From positions 2,498,001 through 2,562,000 of the forward strand of contig NZ_CP156082.1 in assembly GCF_039830145.1 (NCBI RefSeq): a DNA stretch of 64,000 nt, in the 5' to 3' direction. Within the stretch, counting starts at the first letter, position 1; each line of letters begins with the position of its first letter. Positions 29,808 through 37,749 of the stretch are shown here, one piece after another. Under the pieces are notes generated by a model, which saw nothing but the letters and a program-made list of their open reading frames with translations, had not been told where the DNA came from and made no database searches. The translations under genes were made by a program, and so were the position numbers. The stretch is from Croceibacterium sp. TMG7-5b_MA50 (lineage in GTDB: Bacteria > Pseudomonadota > Alphaproteobacteria > Sphingomonadales > Sphingomonadaceae).

Positions 29808-30449
29808 TCATGCATCATCGTGTGTCGATGCGCGGCAATCCTGCGGGCGGTGGCACTTGAACAACGTGGTCATCTCCGACCGGAGGAACCGGTCCATCAT
29901 CGCGCGGGCCAGTTCCGCACCGGCCTCGCCATGCACGATGGTCCTGCTCGCCACCCCGACGCCGAAGGTCAGGATGAACTGGGCAAAGGCGTTGATCGCC
30001 GCCTGGTCCGTATCGGGCGGGGCGATCGCGACCAGCGCGGCGGACAGACTGTCCAGTACCCGGTCGTCCAGCGCGCGGTAGATTTCCGCCACCCGCTCGT
30101 TACGGGCAGCCTCCGCAATAATCTCCGCCACCAGGGCGTAATCGTTGGACGTATCCGACTGATTGAACCGGCCGAGCCAAGCCCAGATCGCCTGCGGGTC
30201 GGCCTGCTCGACGGCGGCGGCCAGCACGTCCTCCTCCAACCAGGCGGCGACATCCGATTCGCAGATGGCGGCGATGATCGCCTCCTTGCTGGCGAAGTCG
30301 CGGTAGATCTGCCCGACCTTGATGCCCGACTCGGTGGCGATCTGCGCGATACCAGTCTGGTGGAAGCCCTGCTGTTCGAACAGGCGCCGCGCCACGGCGA
30401 GCAGGTGGCTGCGCCGCTCCTGCGCCCGTCCGGCCCTGTCCGGCTTCAC
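29808..30449 (-). CDS. TetR family regulator of the divergent efflux/oxoprolinase region
   Basis: A TetR-type repressor of about 213 residues. The N-terminal helix-turn-helix is clear ([20 protein letters not shown] then [20 protein letters not shown]), followed by a ligand-binding helical domain ending [16 protein letters not shown]. The start is unclear: the canonical GTG at 30449 is given, but the only strong Shine-Dalgarno (AAGGAG, 30475-30480 read leftward) faces an in-frame ATC at 30467; the next GTG, 30542, lies inside the palindromic operator. It ends by overlapping the longer form of the oxoprolinase gene, so it probably heads that operon. It is divergent from the RND pump genes and likely represses them. 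Confidence 0.88.
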   Translation of the reverse strand: MKPDRAGRAQERRSHLLAVARRLFEQQGFHQTGIAQIATESGIKVGQIYRDFASKEAIIAAICESDVAAWLEEDVLAAAVEQADPQAIWAWLGRFNQSDTSNDYALVAEIIAEAARNERVAEIYRALDDRVLDSLSAALVAIAPPDTDQAAINAFAQFILTFGVGVASRTIVHGEAGAELARAMMDRFLRSEMTTLFKCHRPQDCRASTHDDA

Positions 30450-30527
30450 GTTCTGATCGGAAACGATGACTGCTCTCCTTTGGGCTTGCCAAGCCGCAGA
30501 ACCAGGATTACTCGGCGCACAATAGTG

Positions 30528-30545
30528 TGAGTGAGCGATCACTCA
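30528..30545. promoter_or_regulatory. Perfect TetR-type palindromic operator
   Basis: TGAGTGA-GCGA-TCACTCA: 7-bp perfect arms around a 4-base centre, in the AT-richer intergenic region between the leftward TetR gene and the rightward RND adaptor gene. The size and symmetry fit a TetR dimer site, and its place lets one repressor control both directions. Binding by the adjacent TetR is inferred. Confidence 0.75.
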
Positions 30546-30681
30546 TATGCCTGAGCTTGCCGGTGAAGCAAGCGGGACGTGACTGGAAAGGACCGCCGTC
30601 AAAGGATCGCCTCGCACGCATGTGGGGGTGAAAACTTGCGGCTGTTCGCGTGCGTGACAGCAGAGTCAATCGAAGGTGGAC

Positions 30682-31860
30682 ATGATCAGGATTGCTTCAG
30701 CGGCCGCACTGGCCTTGCTCCTCGCGGCGTGCGGCAGTGGTGCGCAGCAGCCGCCACCCGCCGGTCCGCCGCAGGTCGGCTTCGTCACGGTGACGGCGCA
30801 GCCGGTGACACTGAGCACCGAGCTGCCGGGCCGCACGACCGCCTACGAGACATCCGAGGTGCGCCCGCAGGTGAACGGCCTGATCCTGGAACGGCTGTTC
30901 CAGGAAGGCGACATGGTCCGCAAGGGGCAGCCGCTCTATCGCATCGATCCCGCGCCGTACCGTGCGCAGGTCGCCAGTGCGCGCGCCGCGCTCTCCCGCG
31001 CCCGCGCCGGCATCGCCAACAGCCAGGCGCTGGCCCGCCGCTATGGCGAGCTGGTGGAGATCAACGCCATTTCCCGCCAGCAGGCGGAGGATGCGAGTGC
31101 CGCCGCGCAGCAGGCGCGGGCCGACGTCGCCGCACAGCAGGCTGCCTTGCAGGCGGCGGAGATCGATCTCGCCCGTACCACCATCCGCGCGCCCATCAGC
31201 GGCCGGATCGGGCGGTCGACCTTCACCACCGGCGCGCTGGTCTCCGCCGCGCAGGTGGAACCGCTCACCACCATCCAGCGGCTCGACCCCATCTTTGTCG
31301 ACATCCAGCAATCGAGTGCCGAGGTGCTGGACCTGCGCCAGCAGCTCGCCTCCGGCGAACTGGACCGCGGCGGCGCCGCCGCGCGCGTGCAGCTGAAGCT
31401 GGAGAATGACAGCACCTACCCCGCGGAAGGGCGGCTCAGCTTCACCGACGTGAGCGTCGATCCGACCACCGGCAGCCAGGTGGTCCGCGCCGTGTTCCCC
31501 AACCGGCAGGGCCTGCTGCTGCCCGGCATGTATGTCCGGGCGGAGATGGTGGAAGGCACGCGCGCGGATGCGCTGCTGGTGCCGATCCGTGCCGTCACGC
31601 GGGACGAACGGGGCAATCCCACCACCATGGTCGTCGGTCCCGACGGCAAGCTGCAGCTGCGCATCCTGACCGCGCCGCGCACGGTGGGCCAGAACTGGCT
31701 GGTCACCGGCGGCCTGAAGGCGGGCGACCGCGTCGTCGTCGAAGGCGGGCAGAACCTGCAGGCGGGCACGGCGGTGAAGGCGGTGCCGTACCGCGCACCC
31801 GCGCCGGCCGGCGCCGCCCGGCCGCAACCGGCGGCAGCCGCAACGGCGAAGGCGGACTAA
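30682..31860 (+). CDS. RND efflux periplasmic adaptor (AcrA/MexA type)
   Basis: A 392-residue membrane-fusion protein that links an RND pump to an outer-membrane channel. The signal peptide ends in the lipobox LLLAACG with Cys17 lipidated. Then come the membrane-proximal strands (LPGRTTAYETSEVRPQVNG), a lipoyl half-motif (GDMVRKGQPLYRIDP), a coiled-coil hairpin (about 90-155), the second lipoyl half (TTIRAPISGRIGRS) and beta-barrel segments (LLPGMYVRAEM). The C-terminus is Ala/Pro-rich. GAAGG lies upstream of the ATG at 30682. First gene of the pump operon. Confidence 0.95.
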   Translation: MIRIASAAALALLLAACGSGAQQPPPAGPPQVGFVTVTAQPVTLSTELPGRTTAYETSEVRPQVNGLILERLFQEGDMVRKGQPLYRIDPAPYRAQVASARAALSRARAGIANSQALARRYGELVEINAISRQQAEDASAAAQQARADVAAQQAALQAAEIDLARTTIRAPISGRIGRSTFTTGALVSAAQVEPLTTIQRLDPIFVDIQQSSAEVLDLRQQLASGELDRGGAAARVQLKLENDSTYPAEGRLSFTDVSVDPTTGSQVVRAVFPNRQGLLLPGMYVRAEMVEGTRADALLVPIRAVTRDERGNPTTMVVGPDGKLQLRILTAPRTVGQNWLVTGGLKAGDRVVVEGGQNLQAGTAVKAVPYRAPAPAGAARPQPAAAATAKAD

Positions 31861-31866
31861 GCCGCC

Positions 31867-34800
31867 ATGTCACGCTATTTCATCGACCGGCCCATCTTCG
31901 CATGGGTCATCGCCATCGTGCTGATGCTGTTCGGCGTCATCGCCATCAACAGCCTGCCGATCAGCCAGTTTCCGACGATCGCACCGCCGACGGTCACCAT
32001 CAGCGCCTCCTATCCGGGCGCCGATGCCGAGACGCTGGAGCAGACGACCACGCAGATCATCGAGCAGCAGCTGAAGGGCATCGACAATCTGCGCTACTTC
32101 TCCGCCTCGTCCTCCTCGGCCGGGCGGGTCACGATCACGCTGACCTTCGAACAGGGCACCGATCCCGACATCGCGCAGGTGCAGGTGCAGAACAAGCTGC
32201 AGGCGGCGACATCGCTGCTGCCGCAGGAGGTGCAGCGCCAGGGCGTGACGGTGGCCAAGTCCGCCGCCAGCTTCCTGCTGGTCGCTGCGATCTATTCCGA
32301 AGACGGCAGCCATACGGCGAACGACCTGTCCGATTACATCGTGTCGCAGGTGGTGGACCCGGTCAGCCGCGTGACCGGCGTTGGCGAATTGCAGGTGTTC
32401 GGCACGCAATATGCGATGCGCATCTGGGTCGATCCGCTGAAGCTGCGCAGCTACAACCTGACGATCGCCGACGTGACGGCGGCGGTGCAGGCGCAGAATG
32501 CGCAGGTTTCCGCCGGCCAGATCGGCCAGCTGCCCGCCCCGGCGGAGCAGGAGCTGAACGCCACCGTTTCCATCCAGTCGCGCCTGCAGACGCCGGAGGA
32601 GTTCGGCAATATCCGCCTGCGCACCGATCAGTCGGGCGCCGTGGTGCGCCTGCGCGATGTGGCGCGGGTGACCAAGGGGGCCGAGATCTACGGCTTCGAC
32701 ACGCAGTACAACGGCAAGGCCGCGTCCGGTTTCGGCGTGCGGCTGGCGACGGGTGCCAACGCGCTCGACACCGTGGACGCGGTAAAGGCGGAGGTGGAGC
32801 GGATCGCCGCCGGCTTCCCGCCAGACGTGAAGGTCGTCTACCCGTACGATTCCACGCCGTTCGTCCGCCTGTCGGTGGAACAGGTGATCCACACGCTGGT
32901 CGAGGCGGTGGTGCTGGTGTTCCTGGTCATGTTCCTGTTCCTGCAGAACTGGCGCGCGACCATCATCCCGACCATCGCGGTGCCGGTGGTGTTGCTGGGC
33001 ACCTTCGGCGTGATGGCGATGCTCGGCTATTCCATCAACACGCTGACATTGTTCGGCATGGTGCTGGCCATCGGCCTGCTGGTCGATGACGCTATCGTCG
33101 TGGTCGAGAACGTGGAGCGTCTGATCCAGACGGAGCATCTTCCGCCCAGAGAGGCGGCGCGAAAGTCCATGGACGAGATCAGCGGCGCGCTGATCGGCAT
33201 CGGCATGGTCCTTTCGGCGGTGTTCCTGCCAATGGCGTTCTTCGGCGGATCGACCGGCGTAATCTATCGCCAGTTCTCCGTCACCATCGTCGCATCCATG
33301 GTGCTGTCGGTGCTGGTGGCGCTGATCCTGACGCCGGCGCTGTGCGCCACCATCCTGAAGCCGCACAAGGCCGACCAGGCGGAAGGCAAGGGGCCGCTCG
33401 CCCGCTTCTTCCGCTGGTTCAACCGCACCTTCGATCGCGGCACGCAGAAGTACGAGCGCGGCGTCGTGCGTACGGCGCGCAGCTGGAAGCGTTCGGGCCT
33501 GGTCTACCTGCTGATCGTGGCGGTCATGGCCTTCACCTTCTGGCGCCTGCCCAGCGGCTTCCTGCCGGAAGAGGACCAGGGGTCCATGATCGCGCTGGTC
33601 CAGGCACCGCCCGGTGCCACCTTGCCCCGCACGCAGCGGGCGCTGGACGTGGTGCGCGACCATTTCCTTGAGACCGAAGCCGCCAATGTCGCCAGCGTGT
33701 TCACCGTCAGCGGCTTCTCCTTCGCCGGCCAGGGGCAGAATGCGGGTCTTGCCTTCATCCGCCTGAAGGATTGGGAGGAGCGCCCGGGTGCCGATAACGG
33801 CGCGCAGGCGATCGCCATGCGATCAATGGGCACGTTCGCGCAGTACCGCGACGCCAGCATCTTCGCGCTGGTGCCGCCCGCCGTGCAGGAACTGGGCAAC
33901 GCCACCGGGTTCGACATGTGGCTGGTGGACACCGGCGGCCTTGGTCACGACGGCCTGCTCGCCGCGCGCAACCAGCTGCTGGGCATGGCGGCGGGCGACA
34001 CCCGCGTCGCGCAGGTCCGCCCGCTCAGTCTGGAGGATGCGCCGCAGCTGTCGGTCGACATCGACCAGGACAAGGCGGGTGCATTGGGGCTGGACCTCAG
34101 CGCCATCAACCAGACGATCTCGACCGCCTGGGGCGGCGCCTACGTCAACGACTTCCTGGATCGTGGCCGGACCAAGCGGGTCTATATCCAGGCGGACGAG
34201 CAGTACCGTTCGTCCCCTGACGCGATCGGCGACTTCTATGTGCGCGGCAGCAATGGGGAGATGGCACCGTTCACCGCCTTTTCCGACCTGTCGTGGCAAC
34301 AGGCGCCGGTGGTCCTGACCCGGTACCAGGGGCAGGCGGCGATGCAGCTGCAGGGCGCGCCGGGTGCCGGCCTCAGCACGGGTGCCGCGATGGAGGCCAT
34401 GGAGGAGATGCAGGCGAAGCTGCCGCCCGGCACCGCGCTGGAATGGACCGGCCTCTCTTACGAGGAGCAATTGTCCGGCGGCCAGGCTCCGGCGCTGTAT
34501 GCCCTGTCGCTGCTGATCGTGTTCCTGTGCCTTGCCGCCCTGTACGAAAGCTGGTCCGTGCCGATCGCGGTCATGCTGGTGGTGCCGCTGGGCGTCGTCG
34601 GTGCGGTGATCGCCGCCGCGCTGACTGGACTCAACAACGACATCTACCTGCAGGTCGGCCTGATCACGACCATCGGCGTGTCGGCGAAGAACGCGATCCT
34701 GATCGTGGAGTTCGCGGAGGAACGGGTGCGTGACGGGATGAACGCCTTCGACGCCGCGATCGAGGCGGCCCGGCTGCGCCTGCGGCCGATCCTGATGACC

Positions 34801-35082
34801 AGCCTCGCCTTCGTGTTCGGCGTGCTGCCGCTGGCGCTGTCCACCGGCGCGGGCGCGGGCGGGCAGAACGCGATCGGCGGGTCGGTGGTCGGCGGCATGC
34901 TGTCCGCCACCGTGTTCGCCATCTTCTTCGTGCCGATGTTCTTCGTGGTGATCGCCCGCCTGTTCAAGCACGGGCAGACCGATCAGCCATCGCTGAACAA
35001 CGACGTGGAACCTGATGGCGGCAACAAGTCCTCCGACGGCGGCGAGACTGTTCAAGGCGGCCCGGCGCCGCAGGGAGCCTGA
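31867..35082 (+). CDS. RND multidrug efflux pump, HAE1 family
   Basis: A 1071-residue proton-driven inner-membrane exporter of the AcrB/MexB type. It begins [20 protein letters not shown], has two large periplasmic loops and twelve predicted membrane helices, and keeps the proton-relay pair Asp407-Asp408 in [14 protein letters not shown] with the same numbering as AcrB, and a Lys in helix 10 ([13 protein letters not shown]). The C-terminal tail is polar with [15 protein letters not shown]. It starts 6 bp after the adaptor and is followed without a gap by the outer-membrane factor. Substrates unknown, likely hydrophobic or amphipathic drugs. Confidence 0.96.
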   Translation: MSRYFIDRPIFAWVIAIVLMLFGVIAINSLPISQFPTIAPPTVTISASYPGADAETLEQTTTQIIEQQLKGIDNLRYFSASSSSAGRVTITLTFEQGTDPDIAQVQVQNKLQAATSLLPQEVQRQGVTVAKSAASFLLVAAIYSEDGSHTANDLSDYIVSQVVDPVSRVTGVGELQVFGTQYAMRIWVDPLKLRSYNLTIADVTAAVQAQNAQVSAGQIGQLPAPAEQELNATVSIQSRLQTPEEFGNIRLRTDQSGAVVRLRDVARVTKGAEIYGFDTQYNGKAASGFGVRLATGANALDTVDAVKAEVERIAAGFPPDVKVVYPYDSTPFVRLSVEQVIHTLVEAVVLVFLVMFLFLQNWRATIIPTIAVPVVLLGTFGVMAMLGYSINTLTLFGMVLAIGLLVDDAIVVVENVERLIQTEHLPPREAARKSMDEISGALIGIGMVLSAVFLPMAFFGGSTGVIYRQFSVTIVASMVLSVLVALILTPALCATILKPHKADQAEGKGPLARFFRWFNRTFDRGTQKYERGVVRTARSWKRSGLVYLLIVAVMAFTFWRLPSGFLPEEDQGSMIALVQAPPGATLPRTQRALDVVRDHFLETEAANVASVFTVSGFSFAGQGQNAGLAFIRLKDWEERPGADNGAQAIAMRSMGTFAQYRDASIFALVPPAVQELGNATGFDMWLVDTGGLGHDGLLAARNQLLGMAAGDTRVAQVRPLSLEDAPQLSVDIDQDKAGALGLDLSAINQTISTAWGGAYVNDFLDRGRTKRVYIQADEQYRSSPDAIGDFYVRGSNGEMAPFTAFSDLSWQQAPVVLTRYQGQAAMQLQGAPGAGLSTGAAMEAMEEMQAKLPPGTALEWTGLSYEEQLSGGQAPALYALSLLIVFLCLAALYESWSVPIAVMLVVPLGVVGAVIAAALTGLNNDIYLQVGLITTIGVSAKNAILIVEFAEERVRDGMNAFDAAIEAARLRLRPILMTSLAFVFGVLPLALSTGAGAGGQNAIGGSVVGGMLSATVFAIFFVPMFFVVIARLFKHGQTDQPSLNNDVEPDGGNKSSDGGETVQGGPAPQGA

Positions 35083-35083
35083 C

Positions 35084-36556
35084 GTGAAGACCAAGTCCCT
35101 CCTCGCGGTCCTGGCGGCTGCGACGATGCTCGCCGGGTGCAATCTCGCGCCCGATTACAGCCGACCCACCGGCGCCGTGCCGGTCGTGCTGCCCGAAGGC
35201 GGCATCTACCCGCCGGCTGCGACCGACGCGCCCGACATCACGCGCGTCGGCTGGCGCGACTTCTTCCTCGATCCCCGGCTTCAGCAAGTGATCGAGACGT
35301 CGCTCGCCAACAATCGCGACCTGCGGATCGCGGCGGGCAACGTGCTGCAGACGCGGGCGCAGCTGCGGGTCCAGCGTTCGGCGCTGCTGCCCACCGCCAC
35401 GATCGGCGGCTCCGCCACCTACACCAACAACCCGCTGGGAGCGGCGGGCGCGGCAGGCGGCGGCGGCGCGCTGCCGGGTGGCGGCGGCGTCAACCCGGGC
35501 GCGGGCGTCGGCACCGGCGGCGGTTCGAACCTGGAGATCTATTCGGTCAATGCCGGCATCTCCGCCTTCGAACTCGACCTGTTCGGCCGTATCCGCAATC
35601 TCAGCCGCGCGGCCCAGGAACAGGTCTTCGCCAGCGAGGAGGCGCAGCGGTCCACCCGCATCAGCCTGATCGCGGAGATCGCCAATACCTGGCTGACCAT
35701 GGCCGCCGACCAGGAACAGCTGCGCCTTGCGCGCGAGACGCTGGACACGTTCCAGCAGACGCTGGACCTGACCACCGCCCAGTTCCGCATCGGCGTTGGT
35801 TCGGAACTGGAGGTGCGGCAGGCACAGACCAGCTACGACGCCGCGCGGGCCGATATCGCGGCGCTGGAAACGCGCGTGGCGCAGGACCAGAACGCGCTGA
35901 ACCTGCTGGCGGGCACGACGATCCCGGCGGAGCTGCTGCCGGCCGAGCTTGCCGAGACCGACTACACGCTGGATGCACTGCCGGCGAACCTGTCGTCGGA
36001 CGTGCTGCTGCGCCGGCCCGACGTGCTGCGGGCCGAACACCTGCTGATCGCGGAAAGCGCCAATATCGGCGCGGCGCGCGCCGCCTTCTTCCCGTCCATC
36101 TCGCTGACAGGGACCATCGGCACGATCGGCCTGGCCCTGTCGGGCCTGTTCACCGGCGGCAGCTACACCTACACCGCCGCACCGGCCGTCTCGCTGCCGA
36201 TCTTCGATGGTGGGGAGCGGCAGGGCAATCTCGATTTCGCCCGCGCATCGCAGCAGGTCGCGCTGGCGACCTACGAGCAGACGATCCAGACCGCCTTCCG
36301 CGAGGTGAGCGACGCGCTGGCGCAGCGTGGGCGCATCGGCGACCAGTTGGACGCGCAGGCCAGCCGGGCGGAAGCCGCGTCCGGCGCGGCGCGCCTGTCC
36401 GATGCCCGGTTCCGCGCCGGGGTTGATTCGTTCCTGGTCACGCTGGACGCGCAGCGCACCGCCTATGCGGCGGAGCAGCAGCTCGTCACCACCCGCCTGA
36501 CGCGCGCCAGCAACCTGGTGGAGCTGTACCGTTCGCTCGGCGGCGGGCTGAGCTGA
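35084..36556 (+). CDS. RND outer-membrane factor, NodT/OprM type lipoprotein
   Basis: A 490-residue outer-membrane channel completing the tripartite pump. The signal peptide ends in LAGC with Cys19 lipidated (mature start NLAPDYSRP). The helix repeats show YSVNAGISAFELDLFGRIRN and its partner VSLPIFDGGERQGNL, and RRPDVLRAEHLLIAESANIG, typical of NodT/OprM. Gly-rich insertion around residues 125-150. The GTG at 35084 follows CAGGGAG and comes directly after the pump's stop codon; the longer frame upstream is inside the pump gene. Confidence 0.95.
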   Translation: MKTKSLLAVLAAATMLAGCNLAPDYSRPTGAVPVVLPEGGIYPPAATDAPDITRVGWRDFFLDPRLQQVIETSLANNRDLRIAAGNVLQTRAQLRVQRSALLPTATIGGSATYTNNPLGAAGAAGGGGALPGGGGVNPGAGVGTGGGSNLEIYSVNAGISAFELDLFGRIRNLSRAAQEQVFASEEAQRSTRISLIAEIANTWLTMAADQEQLRLARETLDTFQQTLDLTTAQFRIGVGSELEVRQAQTSYDAARADIAALETRVAQDQNALNLLAGTTIPAELLPAELAETDYTLDALPANLSSDVLLRRPDVLRAEHLLIAESANIGAARAAFFPSISLTGTIGTIGLALSGLFTGGSYTYTAAPAVSLPIFDGGERQGNLDFARASQQVALATYEQTIQTAFREVSDALAQRGRIGDQLDAQASRAEAASGAARLSDARFRAGVDSFLVTLDAQRTAYAAEQQLVTTRLTRASNLVELYRSLGGGLS

Positions 36557-36573
36557 CGCGGGCGGGCGCGAGC

Positions 36574-37173
36574 GTGACCGACGAGCGCCTGGATCGCCGC
36601 CGCGAGGGCCTGATCCAGGCGGCCGAGCAGCTGTTCCTGGAACAGGGCGTGGAGCGCACCGCGCTGGCCGACGTGGTCAAGCGCGGGGGCGGGTCGCTGG
36701 CGACATTGTACAAGCTGTTCGGCGGCAAGGCCGGCCTGCTGGAAGCGGTGATGCAGGCCCGGGTGGCGCAGAGCGGCGTGCGCATGGTGGCCTTCGCCGC
36801 GACCGCGCCGTCCCCGCGCGAGGTGCTGCTGCGGCTGGCGCGTGACCTGCGACGCAGGGCGGACGATCCGGCGGAGGTCGCGCTGTCCCGCGTCCTGATC
36901 GCCTCCAGTATCGAGGATCCGGCATTTGCCAGCCGCTTCTATGGCAAGACCTTCGTGGACGCGCGCGCGCATCTGGAACGGCTGTTCGTACGATGGCAGG
37001 AGGACGGGCACGCGCTGACGGCGGAACCGTCCCTGCTCGCCGCCATGTTCCTGGGGATGTTCGTGTTCGAGCTGCAATCGCAGGCGATCAGCCATGGCTG
37101 CATCGCGGAAGGCGACGAACAATGCCTGGAACAGAAGGTCAGCTTCTTCTGCCACGCTGCAGGGCTAGACTGA
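36574..37173 (+). CDS. TetR/AcrR family regulator
   Basis: A 199-residue TetR-type regulator, 17 bp after the outer-membrane factor on the same strand, so probably part of the pump operon. The helix-turn-helix is LIQAAEQLFLEQGVERTALA followed by a divergent recognition segment, DVVKRGGGSLATLYKLFGGK. The C-terminal half is a helical ligand domain with EDPAFASRFYGKTF. The start is GTG 36574. Whether it controls its own operon or other genes is unknown; it differs clearly from the divergent TetR at 29.8-30.4 kb. Confidence 0.88.
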   Translation: MTDERLDRRREGLIQAAEQLFLEQGVERTALADVVKRGGGSLATLYKLFGGKAGLLEAVMQARVAQSGVRMVAFAATAPSPREVLLRLARDLRRRADDPAEVALSRVLIASSIEDPAFASRFYGKTFVDARAHLERLFVRWQEDGHALTAEPSLLAAMFLGMFVFELQSQAISHGCIAEGDEQCLEQKVSFFCHAAGLD

Positions 37174-37182
37174 CCGCATGAA

Positions 37183-37218
37183 AAAGGGGGCGCCCGGCCA
37201 GTGCCGGACGCCCCCTTT
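37183..37218. terminator. Bidirectional intrinsic terminator
   Basis: AAAGGGGGCG...CGCCCCCTTT hairpin with a CAGT loop (37199-37202) and one mismatch in a stem of about 15 bp. It is flanked by A5 on the left and T3 on the right, serving the rightward TetR gene and, better, the leftward lipoprotein gene. Confidence 0.85.
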
Positions 37219-37244
37219 CCATATTTCCATATCGGTCGAACCGA

Positions 37245-37529
37245 TCAGTCGGCGGCGGCTTCTTCCACCGACTCGTCCTGCACGTCGGCCTCGATCTTGT
37301 CGCCGGCCTCGTCGGTCGCCTTGCCGGCGGCATCGACGGCGCCGCTGATTTCGGCACCGGCTTCGTTGGCGGCACCGGCGACGGCGTCACCGGCCTCGTC
37401 CAGGTTGGCTTCGGCGTCGGCGGCGGCGCCCTCAACGGCGGCGCCGGCCGCATCCTCGGTGCTCTCGGAGCAGGCGGCGAGCGACAGGGCGGAGGTGGCG
37501 AAAGCGGCGGCGAGAATGATCTTGCGCAT
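37245..37529 (-). CDS. Small acidic Ala-rich lipoprotein
   Basis: A 94-residue lipoprotein. The signal ends in LSLAACSE, with the lipidated Cys at residue 20. The mature part is low complexity, dominated by Ala, Glu, Asp and Gly in irregular repeats such as DEAGDAV, NEAGAEI and DEAGDKI, which suggest a flexible or amphipathic helical, LEA-like chain. No enzyme motif. AAGGATG precedes the ATG. A terminator lies just downstream; the 220 bp between it and polA hold the divergent promoters and nothing else I can identify. Confidence 0.8.
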   Translation of the reverse strand: MRKIILAAAFATSALSLAACSESTEDAAGAAVEGAAADAEANLDEAGDAVAGAANEAGAEISGAVDAAGKATDEAGDKIEADVQDESVEEAAAD

Positions 37530-37749
37530 GGTCAGACATCCTTGAACTGCGAAACACGAACACGCCGGCAACGCACGGCGTGGGAAAACCGCCATCCGGG
37601 CAGCGGATTTCTGCGGCATAGCAATAAACATGTGTCAGGACGGGCACAACCAGATTGTGGCAAAATAAGGGCAAACCCTTGTGGACGTGCCACAATGCGC
37701 CAGCGACAAACCGGCTGACCGCCTGCCCCCGGCTTGCTAGAGGACGCCG

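Noticed and set aside
26257-30081. Very long rightward open frame (1274 codons) opposite the 5-oxoprolinase gene
   Set aside because: It is the antisense shadow of a high-GC gene: its composition is Arg/His/Gln/Ala-rich without domains, while the leftward frame has clear oxoprolinase motifs throughout.
30450-30542. Extending the TetR gene to the GTG at 30542
   Set aside because: The extension would run through the palindromic operator, has no ribosome binding site and adds residues without resemblance to TetR N-termini.
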